Shown here: positions 27,476-35,879 of the stretch, piece by piece | Position numbering within the stretch: the stretch's first letter is position 1 | How the letters are laid out: each line of letters begins with the position of its first letter | NCBI RefSeq assembly: GCF_040545925.1 | Contig: NZ_JBEPMX010000011.1 | Span: 20,075 to 84,074 of the forward strand | DNA: 64,000 bases | Origin: Alkalibacillus flavidus | GTDB taxonomy: Bacteria; Bacillota; Bacilli; Bacillales; Alkalibacillaceae | Direction: 5' to 3' | Position numbers and translations under genes: made by a program | The notes under the pieces: model-generated | What the model was told of the DNA's origin: nothing | The model's input: the letters and a program-made list of their open reading frames with translations, nothing else | The model's database searches: none

Positions 27476-27754
27476 CTAGCGTTTTGTTTTCTTATCGTCA
27501 CCAGCGTGACCTTTGAACGTACGTGTTGGTGCAAATTCACCTAATTTATGACCGACCATATCTTCAGTCACATAAACCGGAACATGTTTGCGACCGTCAT
27601 AAACAGCGAATGTATGTCCTACGAATTGTGGGAAAATGGTAGAACGACGAGACCAAGTCTTAATAACTTGTTTATCGTTTGATTCGTTTAACTTTTCGAC
27701 TTTTTTCATCAGATGATCGTCTGCGAAAGGTCCTTTTTTCAAACTACGACCCAT
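27476..27754 (-). CDS. rpsS: 30S ribosomal protein S19
   Basis: 92 residues from ATG 27754 (MGRSLKKGPF). KTWSRRSTIFPQFVGHTFAV and GHKLGEFAPTRTFKGH are diagnostic. The six codons upstream overlap the GGAGG ribosome-binding site and are not part of the gene. Confidence 0.97.
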   Translation of the reverse strand: MGRSLKKGPFADDHLMKKVEKLNESNDKQVIKTWSRRSTIFPQFVGHTFAVYDGRKHVPVYVTEDMVGHKLGEFAPTRTFKGHAGDDKKTKR

Positions 27755-27799
27755 TAATAAGCCTCCCTTCATGTTTAAGCAACATGTTGCTTAGCACGA

Positions 27800-28633
27800 T
27801 TATTTCTTCTTACGACGACGGACAATGTATTTGTCAGAGTCTTTATTACGTTTACGCGTTTTGTAACCAAGTGTCGGTTTGCCCCATGGTGATACAGGAG
27901 ATGGCATACCGATTGGTGCGCGTCCTTCACCACCACCGTGTGGGTGATCACTAGGGTTCATAACAGAACCGCGTACTGTAGGGCGAACGCCTTTCCAACG
28001 ACTGCGTCCAGCTTTACCTACTTTGATAAGTTCATGTTCGTTGTTACCAACTTGACCGATAGTCGCACGGCAAGTGCCTAGGATACGGCGTGTTTCACCA
28101 GACGCTAAACGAACAAGTACATACTTTTCTTCACGTCCAAGTACTTGTGCTTGTGCACCTGCTGAACGTACTAATTGTCCACCGTGACCTGGTTTAAGCT
28201 CAACGTTATGAATGATTGTACCGACTGGAATATTTTTTAGAGGTAGCGCATTACCTGTTTTGATATCTGCGTCCTCACCTGATTGAATTTCTTGATCTAC
28301 TTTAAGACCTCTTGGTGCTAGAATGTAGCGTTTTTCACCATCAGCATAATGGATCAGTGCGATATTAGCTGAACGGTTCGGATCGTATTCGACTGTAGCA
28401 ACGCGACCTGGTATACCATCTTTGTTACGTTTGAAATCGATGATACGATACTTACGCTTATGTCCACCACCTTGATGACGAGTGGAAATTCTTCCTTGGT
28501 TGTTACGACCTGCTTTGTTTTTAAGCGGTGCAAGTAAGGATTTTTCCGGTGTGGAAGCCGTGATCTCTTCATTTGTTAAAGTTGTCATGAAGCGGCGTCC
28601 GTTTGTGGTTGGTTTATACTTTTTAATCGCCAT
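27800..28633 (-). CDS. rplB: 50S ribosomal protein L2
   Basis: 277 residues. GGGHKRKYRIIDFKRNKDG in the N-half and RPTVRGSVMNPSDHPHGGGE with the conserved peptidyl-transferase-near histidine in the C-half. Follows rplW by 29 bases. Confidence 0.98.
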   Translation of the reverse strand: MAIKKYKPTTNGRRFMTTLTNEEITASTPEKSLLAPLKNKAGRNNQGRISTRHQGGGHKRKYRIIDFKRNKDGIPGRVATVEYDPNRSANIALIHYADGEKRYILAPRGLKVDQEIQSGEDADIKTGNALPLKNIPVGTIIHNVELKPGHGGQLVRSAGAQAQVLGREEKYVLVRLASGETRRILGTCRATIGQVGNNEHELIKVGKAGRSRWKGVRPTVRGSVMNPSDHPHGGGEGRAPIGMPSPVSPWGKPTLGYKTRKRNKDSDKYIVRRRKKK

Positions 28634-28662
28634 CGTTGTTTCCCTCCTTTAATCGTTATATT

Positions 28663-28953
28663 TTATACTGTTTCAAAGAAGTCTAGTTCTTCACTGTCTT
28701 CAGTGAGCTGAACGATCGCTTTTTTACGGTCTGGACGATAGCCACCGTAACGACCCATTCTTCTAAACTTACCTTTTAGATTAAGTGTATTAACTTTTTC
28801 AACTTTCACGTTGAAAATTTCTTCTACTGCTTTTTTGATTTCAGTTTTGTTGGCTGTTTTCAATACTTCAAATGTGTATTTTTTCTCAGCCATCAAATCT
28901 GCAGAGTGTTCTGTAATGATTGGGCGCTTAATGATATCTCTTGCCTCTTTCAT
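28663..28953 (-). CDS. rplW: 50S ribosomal protein L23
   Basis: 96 residues; ARDIIKRPIITEHSADLM start and the VNTLNLKGKFRRMGRYGG loop. Docking site for trigger factor and SRP at the tunnel exit. Starts within the rplD stop (one-base overlap). Confidence 0.97.
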   Translation of the reverse strand: MKEARDIIKRPIITEHSADLMAEKKYTFEVLKTANKTEIKKAVEEIFNVKVEKVNTLNLKGKFRRMGRYGGYRPDRKKAIVQLTEDSEELDFFETV

Positions 28954-29576
28954 TATGAAAGCACCTCCCCTGCTTGATCAGCTGCTTGTTTTGTAATGAG
29001 CAGCGCGTCATGCTTCATTAAATCTAAAACATTGATCTCATCTACTGATAACACGTCCACTCCTTGGAGGTTGTTAGCAGAACGAGCAACGTTTTCGTCT
29101 TCGCTTGCTGTTACGATTAGAGCTTTACCTTCAACATTAAGGTTTTCTAATAACGAAACAACTTCTTTTGTTTTCGGTGTTTCGATGTTCAATTCATCTA
29201 ACACATAAATATCGTCTGATTTCACTTTTGTTGCTAATGCAGATAAAAGTGCTAAACGACGTACTTTCTTTGGTAGCTTGTAGCTATAACTGCGTGGTGT
29301 TGGACCAAATGCAGTTCCGCCACCTACCCATTGTGGAGAACGGATTGAACCATGACGTGCACGGCCAGTTCCTTTTTGGCGCCACGGCTTACGGCCACCG
29401 CCACTCACTTCTGAACGACCTTTTACTTTATGAGTACCTTGACGCATGTTTGCTTGTTGCATCACGACTGCGTCATGTAATACGACTTCATTCGGCTCAA
29501 TACCAAATACGCTTTCTACAAGTTCAGCATCGCCTACTTGAGAACCCGCTTGGTTATATAGTGCTACTTTAGGCAT
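28953..29576 (-). CDS. rplD: 50S ribosomal protein L4
   Basis: 207 residues; RQGTHKVKGRSEVSGGGRKPW and KGTGRARHGSIRSPQWVGGG form the tunnel loop, which looks wild type for macrolide contact. In E. coli L4 regulates the S10 operon; whether it does so here is unknown. Confidence 0.97.
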   Translation of the reverse strand: MPKVALYNQAGSQVGDAELVESVFGIEPNEVVLHDAVVMQQANMRQGTHKVKGRSEVSGGGRKPWRQKGTGRARHGSIRSPQWVGGGTAFGPTPRSYSYKLPKKVRRLALLSALATKVKSDDIYVLDELNIETPKTKEVVSLLENLNVEGKALIVTASEDENVARSANNLQGVDVLSVDEINVLDLMKHDALLITKQAADQAGEVLS

Positions 29577-29603
29577 GACATTTCCTCCCTTCGTTAGTTA
29601 TTG

Positions 29604-30230
29604 TTACGCCTTAACCGCACTTGAAATTTTTACGTAAGACTTTTTCGCGCCTGGGACGTTACCTTTAATGAGGATTAAGTTGTTTTCAGCGTCAACCTTA
29701 ACCACTTCTAGGTTTTGGATTGTGACTGTGTCGCCACCCATTTGTCCAGGGCCTTTCATTCCTTTGAATACACGTCCTGTATCCATTACACCAATTGAAC
29801 CTGGTGAACGGTGGAAATGAGAACCGTGTGTTTCTGGTCCACGACCTTGATTATGGCGCTTGATTGCACCTTGGAAACCTTTACCTTTTGAAGTACCTGT
29901 GACATCAACCATTTGTCCAGCTTCAAACATGTTAACGTTTAATACTTGACCAACTTCATAATCGTCAAGATTAACGTCACGGATTTCACTAACGAAGCGC
30001 TTAGGTTCAGCTTCTGCTTTCTCAGCATGACCTTTTTCCGCTTTGTTCACACGATTAGGTTTTTCATTAGCGAAACCAACTTGAATCGCTTCATAACCAT
30101 CGTTTTCAACGGTTTTCTTCTGAAGAACCGTGTTACCTTCAGCTTGAACGACTGTTACCGGTAGCTGTTCACCGTTTTCAGAGAAAACTTGCGTCATACC
30201 GATCTTACGTCCTAAGATTCCTTGCGTCAT
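29604..30230 (-). CDS. rplC: 50S ribosomal protein L3
   Basis: 208 residues; GILGRKIGMTQVFSENG start, then GTSKGKGFQGAIKRHNQGRG and the loop MGGDTVTIQNLEV. Early assembly protein reaching towards the peptidyl-transferase centre. Confidence 0.97.
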   Translation of the reverse strand: MTQGILGRKIGMTQVFSENGEQLPVTVVQAEGNTVLQKKTVENDGYEAIQVGFANEKPNRVNKAEKGHAEKAEAEPKRFVSEIRDVNLDDYEVGQVLNVNMFEAGQMVDVTGTSKGKGFQGAIKRHNQGRGPETHGSHFHRSPGSIGVMDTGRVFKGMKGPGQMGGDTVTIQNLEVVKVDAENNLILIKGNVPGAKKSYVKISSAVKA

Positions 30231-30251
30231 CCGTTACACCTCCTAGAAAAT

Positions 30252-30560
30252 TTATAGTTTAATTTCAATATCTACGCCAGATGGTAAATCTAAACGCATT
30301 AATGAATCCACTGTTTGTGGTGTTGGGCTCAGAATATCAATCAAACGTTTGTGTGTACGCATTTCGAATTGCTCACGAGCGTCTTTATACTTATGTGTAC
30401 CACGTAAGATTGTGTAAACAGAGCGTTCTGTCGGCAATGGGATCGGACCGGAAACCTCTGCTCCAGCACGCTTTGCCGTGTCTACGATTTTCTCAGCTGA
30501 CTGATCTAAAATCTTGTGATCATACGCTTTTAATCTGATACGAATCTTTTCGTTTGCCAT
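30252..30560 (-). CDS. rpsJ: 30S ribosomal protein S10, first gene of the S10 cluster
   Basis: 102 residues from ATG 30560 (MANEKIRIRLKAYDH), eight bases after AAAGGAGGG. The frame is open to 30665, but that part is a structured leader. S10 also works in antitermination with NusB and NusA (family knowledge). Two tandem promoters and a three-tier hairpin lie upstream. Confidence 0.97.
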   Translation of the reverse strand: MANEKIRIRLKAYDHKILDQSAEKIVDTAKRAGAEVSGPIPLPTERSVYTILRGTHKYKDAREQFEMRTHKRLIDILSPTPQTVDSLMRLDLPSGVDIEIKL

Positions 30561-30604
30561 TACTTTCCCTCCTTTGTCGCCTATCTTTTCAACAGACATT
30601 CTCC

Positions 30605-30665
30605 GTGGAAATTCTCCCCACACCTTGCCATGGCAAAGGGGCCGGGTGTGTCGGCAACCTTCCAC
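30605..30665 (-). promoter_or_regulatory. Structured rpsJ leader hairpin
   Basis: In the RNA GTGGAA (30665-30660) can pair with TTCCAC (30610-30605), CACACC (30650-30645) with GGTGTG (30624-30619), and TTGC with GCAA around a CATG loop (30636-30625). The purine-rich internal loops between these stems suggest a protein-binding element. A r-protein autoregulatory site is inferred only from its position. Confidence 0.5.
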
Positions 30666-30696
30666 TTCATCGCCTTGTTTGACTGCAACATTATTA

Positions 30697-30725
30697 ATTA
30701 TAGTAAAATCTCTTTACTATTTCAA
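30697..30725 (-). promoter_or_regulatory. S10 cluster promoter P2
   Basis: TTGAAA (30720-30725), 17 bases, perfect TATAAT (30697-30702). Gives a leader of about 130 bases containing the hairpin at 30605-30665. Confidence 0.8.
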
Positions 30726-30765
30726 GGATTTATATAACTTTTTTCACGTCACAGCCACTCAAATC

Positions 30766-30794
30766 ATTATACAAAGCACAGCAGGTGATTTCAA
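30766..30794 (-). promoter_or_regulatory. S10 cluster promoter P1
   Basis: TTGAAA (30789-30794), 17 bases, perfect TATAAT (30766-30771). Same hexamers and spacing as P2, 69 bases further upstream. Confidence 0.8.
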
Positions 30795-30920
30795 GGTATA
30801 GAGTAATATTCAGAATAATTGCATTGCAGCGTTATCTTGTTGATCATTAAATGATTGACTTAAAGATCATTAACCTCACCCTAAATTGTATCTCTACCCT
30901 AACAATTATTGTAGAGCCCA

Positions 30921-30952
30921 TTAAAAAACTACCGGGCGCACCCGGTAGTTTT
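30921..30952 (-). terminator. Terminator after tuf
   Basis: RNA AACTACCGGG-TGCG-CCCGGTAGTT followed by TTTTAA: a perfect 10-base stem (30927-30936 with 30941-30950). Confidence 0.92.
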
Positions 30953-30979
30953 CATTAATATATAATCGTTACGCTGTTA

Positions 30980-32170
<1,191 letters not shown>

Positions 32171-32216
32171 TATATATTTCCTCCTTAAAATAATTAATTA
32201 TTAATTTATATTGTGT

Positions 32217-32254
32217 GGTTATCTTCCGAGAGTGTCTCTCGAAAGATAACAACC
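32217..32254 (-). promoter_or_regulatory. Long hairpin in the fusA-tuf gap
   Basis: In the RNA, 32254-32236 pairs with 32232-32217 around an ACA loop, a stem of about 15-16 pairs with one G-U and one bulge. No T-tract follows, so it is not a classical terminator; it lies at the 5' end of the transcript from the predicted tuf promoter and may stabilise or be a processing site. Confidence 0.55.
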
Positions 32255-32264
32255 TACAATACCT

Positions 32265-32293
32265 TTTATAAGAGATTTTTAAATAAAAATCAA
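32265..32293 (-). promoter_or_regulatory. tuf promoter
   Basis: TTGATT (32288-32293), 17 bases, TATAAA (32265-32270), directly after the fusA stop codon. Confidence 0.65.
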
Positions 32294-34372
32294 TTATTGT
32301 CCACCATTTTTCTTAATAATTTCCTCAGAAATTGATTTTGGTACTTCTTCATAGTGGCTGAAGTGCATTGTGTACGTTCCACGACCTTGCGTGTTTGAAC
32401 GTAGTGACGTTGCATAACCGAACATCTCTGAAAGTGGAACGAATGCATCAACTACAGATGCCGGTCCACGTGTACCCATGCCTTCGACACGGCCACGACG
32501 AGATGTCACATCACCCATAATATCGCCCATGTATTCTTCAGGAACAACGATTTCTACTTTCATCATTGGTTCAAGAAGAACAGGCTGACATTGTTTTTTA
32601 GCTTCTTTAAGAGCCATTGATGCTGCAACTTTGAACGCTGTTTCGTTCGAGTCAACATCGTGGTAAGAACCATCGAATAGTGTTGCTTTTACATCAATTA
32701 ATGGATAACCAGCTAAAACACCGTTTTCCATTGTTTCTTGAATTCCTTGATCAACTGATGGAATGTATTCCTTAGGAACAACACCACCAACGATTTTATC
32801 GTGGAATTCATAACCGCCACCTTCTTCATTTGGTTCGAACTTAACCCAAACGTGACCATATTGTCCACGACCACCAGACTGACGTACGAACTTACCTTCA
32901 ACTTCTGCAGAAGCACGGAATGTTTCACGGTAAGCAACTTGTGGCGAACCGATATTTGCTTCTACTTTGAATTCAAGTTTTAAGCGGTCAACGATAACGT
33001 CTAGGTGAAGTTCACCCATACCGTGGATGATCGTTTGACCTGTCTCTTCGTTCGTTTCTGTTTGGAATGTTGGATCTTCTTCTGCTAGTTTAGCTAAAGC
33101 AACACCCATTTTGTCTTGGTCAGCTTTTGATTTCGGTTCGATTGCTACAGCAATTACTGGATCAGGGAATTCCATTGATTCAAGGATAACTAAGTTTTTC
33201 TCGTCACTTAGTGTATCCCCTGTCGCTGTATCTTTCAAACCGACACCGCCTGCGATATCACCAGCGTATACTTCTGGTACCTCTTCACGGTGGTTCGCGT
33301 GCATTTGTAGAATACGACCTACACGCTCACGTTTGTCTTTCGTAGCGTTCTTAACGTAAGAACCACTCTTAAGTGTTCCTGAATAAACACGGAAGAACGT
33401 CAACTTACCAACGTAAGGGTCTGTCATAACCTTGAATGCTAGTGCAGAGAATGGCTCGTTGTCATCAGACTTACGAACAACTTCTTCTTCAGTATCTGGT
33501 TTGAAACCTTCAATTGCTGGTACGTCTAGTGGTGAAGGTAGATAATCAATAACAGCGTCTAGTAGTAGTTGAACACCTTTGTTCTTGAAGGCTGAACCTA
33601 CAAGTACTGGGTAGAATTCAACATCACAAGTCCCCTGACGGATAGCGCTTTTTAGCTCTTCCGTTGTGAAATCTTCACCTTCTAGATATTTCATCATTAG
33701 ATCTTCATCTAATTCAGCAACGGCTTCAACTAATGAAGCGCGATACTCATCTGCTTGATCTTTATACTCATCTGGAATATCTGTCGCATAAGCGCGTGTT
33801 CCTAAGTCATCTTCATAGAAATACGCTTGCATTGTGACTAGGTCGATAATTCCTTCGAAGTTATCTTCAGCACCGATTGGTAGCTGGATAGGGTGTGCGT
33901 TTGCACCTAAACGTTCTTTAAGCGTACCTACAGAGTATAAGTAGTCCGCACCTACTTTGTCCATTTTGTTGATGAATACAACACGTGGAACTCCGTAAGT
34001 AGTCGCTTGTCGCCAAACAGTCTCCGTTTGTGGTTCAACACCAGACTGAGCGTCTAGTAAAGCGACTGAACCGTCAAGAACACGTAATGAACGTTCAACT
34101 TCTACTGTGAAGTCCACGTGTCCTGGAGTGTCGATAATATTAATACGATGGTCATTCCATTGGGCTGTTGTTGCCGCAGACGTAATCGTGATACCACGAT
34201 CTTGTTCCTGGGTCATCCAGTCCATTTGAGAAGCACCTTCGTGAGTCTCTCCCAGCTTATGAATACGTCCTGTGTAATACAAGATACGTTCAGTAGCTGT
34301 TGTTTTACCAGCATCGATGTGTGCCATAATTCCAATGTTACGATACTTGTCTAAGGAGAACTCTCTTGGCAT
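32294..34372 (-). CDS. fusA: Elongation factor G
   Basis: 692 residues; G1 AHIDAGKTT near 17-25, G3 DTPGHVDF, G4 NKMDK, then domains II-V including the C-terminal GRVEGMGTRG loop. Moves tRNA-mRNA during translocation. AAGGAG precedes the ATG. Downstream of rpsG by 41 bases. Confidence 0.98.
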   Translation of the reverse strand: MPREFSLDKYRNIGIMAHIDAGKTTATERILYYTGRIHKLGETHEGASQMDWMTQEQDRGITITSAATTAQWNDHRINIIDTPGHVDFTVEVERSLRVLDGSVALLDAQSGVEPQTETVWRQATTYGVPRVVFINKMDKVGADYLYSVGTLKERLGANAHPIQLPIGAEDNFEGIIDLVTMQAYFYEDDLGTRAYATDIPDEYKDQADEYRASLVEAVAELDEDLMMKYLEGEDFTTEELKSAIRQGTCDVEFYPVLVGSAFKNKGVQLLLDAVIDYLPSPLDVPAIEGFKPDTEEEVVRKSDDNEPFSALAFKVMTDPYVGKLTFFRVYSGTLKSGSYVKNATKDKRERVGRILQMHANHREEVPEVYAGDIAGGVGLKDTATGDTLSDEKNLVILESMEFPDPVIAVAIEPKSKADQDKMGVALAKLAEEDPTFQTETNEETGQTIIHGMGELHLDVIVDRLKLEFKVEANIGSPQVAYRETFRASAEVEGKFVRQSGGRGQYGHVWVKFEPNEEGGGYEFHDKIVGGVVPKEYIPSVDQGIQETMENGVLAGYPLIDVKATLFDGSYHDVDSNETAFKVAASMALKEAKKQCQPVLLEPMMKVEIVVPEEYMGDIMGDVTSRRGRVEGMGTRGPASVVDAFVPLSEMFGYATSLRSNTQGRGTYTMHFSHYEEVPKSISEEIIKKNGGQ

Positions 34373-34413
34373 AATAATGTCTCCTTCCTGTAATTGGATT
34401 TAAGTTAGATTGA

Positions 34414-34884
34414 TTACCAACGATAGTGAGCGAATGCTTTGTTCGCTTCTGCCATCTTGTGCATTTCTTCACGGCGTCTAACCGAAGCACCAGTATTGTT
34501 TGATGCGTCTAGGATTTCATTCGCAAGACGTTCTTCCATCGTTTTTTCACCGCGTAGGCGTGCATAGTTAACGATGAAACGAAGGCCTAGCGCTTGACGA
34601 CGTTCAGCACGTACTTCGACAGGTACTTGATAGTTGGAACCACCAACGCGTCGAGCGCGCACCTCTAGTACCGGCATAACGTTTTTCATTGCCTCTTCGA
34701 ATACATCCATTGGTTTTTGACCACTACGTTCTTCTACTAAATCGAACGCAGCATATAAAATCTTTTGAGCTGTACCTTTTTTACCATCAACCATGATTTG
34801 ATTGATTAAACGAGTCACTAACTTAGAGTCGTGAATCGGATCTGGGATTACATCTCTTTTTGCTACTGCACCTTTACGTGACAT
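34414..34884 (-). CDS. rpsG: 30S ribosomal protein S7
   Basis: 156 residues; MSRKGAVAKRDVIPDPIHDS start, VRARRVGGSNYQVPVEVR core, KMAEANKAFAHYRW end. Organises the 16S 3' domain at the E site. Confidence 0.97.
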   Translation of the reverse strand: MSRKGAVAKRDVIPDPIHDSKLVTRLINQIMVDGKKGTAQKILYAAFDLVEERSGQKPMDVFEEAMKNVMPVLEVRARRVGGSNYQVPVEVRAERRQALGLRFIVNYARLRGEKTMEERLANEILDASNNTGASVRRREEMHKMAEANKAFAHYRW

Positions 34885-34919
34885 AAGTTATCCTCCCTTC
34901 TTTTCATTGGTTATACGTT

Positions 34920-35339
34920 TTATTTTTTAGCTTTAGGGCGCTTAGTACCATACTTAGAACGACCTTGTTTACGGCCTTCAACACCTGCAGTGTCTAATGC
35001 ACCACGAACGATGTGATAACGTACACCTGGTAAGTCCTTAACACGTCCACCACGGATAAGAACAACGCTGTGCTCTTGTAGGTTGTGGCCGATACCAGGA
35101 ATATAAGCAGTTACCTCAATTTGGTTAGATAAACGAACACGTGCATATTTACGAAGTGATGAGTTTGGTTTCTTTGGTGTCATCGTCGCAACACGTGTAC
35201 AAACACCACGTTTTTGAGGTGCAGGGTTATGAGTTTGACGGTTCTTTTGAGAGTCAAAACCTTTGTTTAACGCTGGCGCGTCAGAACCTGCTCGTTTTGT
35301 CTTACGTCCTTTACGTACTAATTGGTTAATAGTAGGCAT
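34920..35339 (-). CDS. rpsL: 30S ribosomal protein S12
   Basis: 139 residues from ATG 35339 (MPTINQLVRKGR), after GGGAGG. The decoding loops read TPKKPNS and RGGRVKDLPG, so the lysines whose change gives streptomycin resistance are wild type. The Gram-positive insertion APQKRGVCTR is present. Preceded by a terminator-like hairpin after ybxF. Confidence 0.97.
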   Translation of the reverse strand: MPTINQLVRKGRKTKRAGSDAPALNKGFDSQKNRQTHNPAPQKRGVCTRVATMTPKKPNSSLRKYARVRLSNQIEVTAYIPGIGHNLQEHSVVLIRGGRVKDLPGVRYHIVRGALDTAGVEGRKQGRSKYGTKRPKAKK

Positions 35340-35397
35340 TTTGTTTCCTCCCTTCGATCTCTTTGTAATTCCACACATCCAGGTGGTTCATAAAAAG

Positions 35398-35434
35398 GCA
35401 AAAAAGAAACTTACATGCATCAGCATATAAAGTT
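35398..35434 (-). terminator. Terminator-like hairpin between ybxF and rpsL
   Basis: An 11-base stem formed by 35434-35423 and 35418-35408 around a TGAT loop, followed by TTCTTTTTTGCC and a second T-run. It begins in the ybxF stop codon, and no promoter is evident between it and rpsL, so it would attenuate rpsL-rpsG-fusA. Confidence 0.6.
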
Positions 35435-35684
35435 ACTCAATAATTGCCACAGTTGCTGCACTTACATCAATACCGCTTGCTTGACCTAATTCTTTCATCG
35501 AATCAACTTCAAGTACGGGAATTTGATAGTCATTTGCAACATTCACAATTTTATCAGTTACGTGTCGATCTGCATCAGATGCAATCACGACCTCTAGTGC
35601 TTCACCATGTTTAATGGCTTTTTGCACTTGTTTTGCTCCAATTTTTAAACGTTTTTGTGCCTTGGCTACTTTTTCATAAGACAA
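35433..35684 (-). CDS. rplGB: L7Ae/L30e-family kink-turn RNA-binding protein (YbxF)
   Basis: 83 residues from TTG 35684, eight bases after GGAGG; the TTG at 35699 overlaps that site. Core motifs IGAKQVQKAI and EVVIASDADRHVTDK match the L7Ae family; B. subtilis YbxF binds kink-turn RNA (known), with unclear physiological role. Located between rpoC and rpsL in the standard place. Confidence 0.9.
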   Translation of the reverse strand: MSYEKVAKAQKRLKIGAKQVQKAIKHGEALEVVIASDADRHVTDKIVNVANDYQIPVLEVDSMKELGQASGIDVSAATVAIIE

Positions 35685-35729
35685 CTTTTCATCCTCCAAA
35701 GTAACAAGGTTAAATGAAGCACCTTTGAT

Positions 35730-35758
35730 ATATTATCACTGCATGAGTAATGTGTCAA
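35730..35758 (-). promoter_or_regulatory. Promoter of ybxF-rpsL-rpsG-fusA
   Basis: Perfect TTGACA (35753-35758), 17 bases, TAATAT (35730-35735), about 35 bases before the ybxF ribosome-binding site. Confidence 0.8.
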
Positions 35759-35831
35759 CGAAAAATGTAGAAAAAACATTGTGATGTTGAGATCAAGATG
35801 CTTTCAACCTGTTAATTGTCAATATGGATAA

Positions 35832-35867
35832 TTTGAGCACCGCCCCAAATGGCGACGATGCTCAAAA
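35832..35867 (-). terminator. Hairpin after rpoC
   Basis: TTTGAGCA pairs with TGCTCAAA across an inner CGCC/GGCG stem. The following ATTATCC is poor in T, so termination is likely weak or needs a factor. Confidence 0.5.
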
Positions 35868-35879
35868 TCCTTTAAATTC

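Larger units (their letters stand above)
30561..30979 (-). other. tuf-rpsJ intergenic control region (419 bases without a gene)
   Basis: Contains the tuf terminator, an A+T-rich stretch of about 120 bases in which I see nothing definite, promoters P1 and P2, and the structured rpsJ leader. A possible 29-codon reading frame inside the leader is probably chance. Confidence 0.85.

Noticed and set aside
30561..30665. Longer S10 protein or a leader peptide in front of rpsJ
   Set aside because: The region folds as a hairpin, has no matching ribosome-binding site, and S10 has the normal 102 residues from ATG 30560.
34920..35339. Streptomycin-resistance change in rpsL, looked for because of the rpoB residue
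   Set aside because: TPKKPNS and RGGRVKDLPG are wild type.
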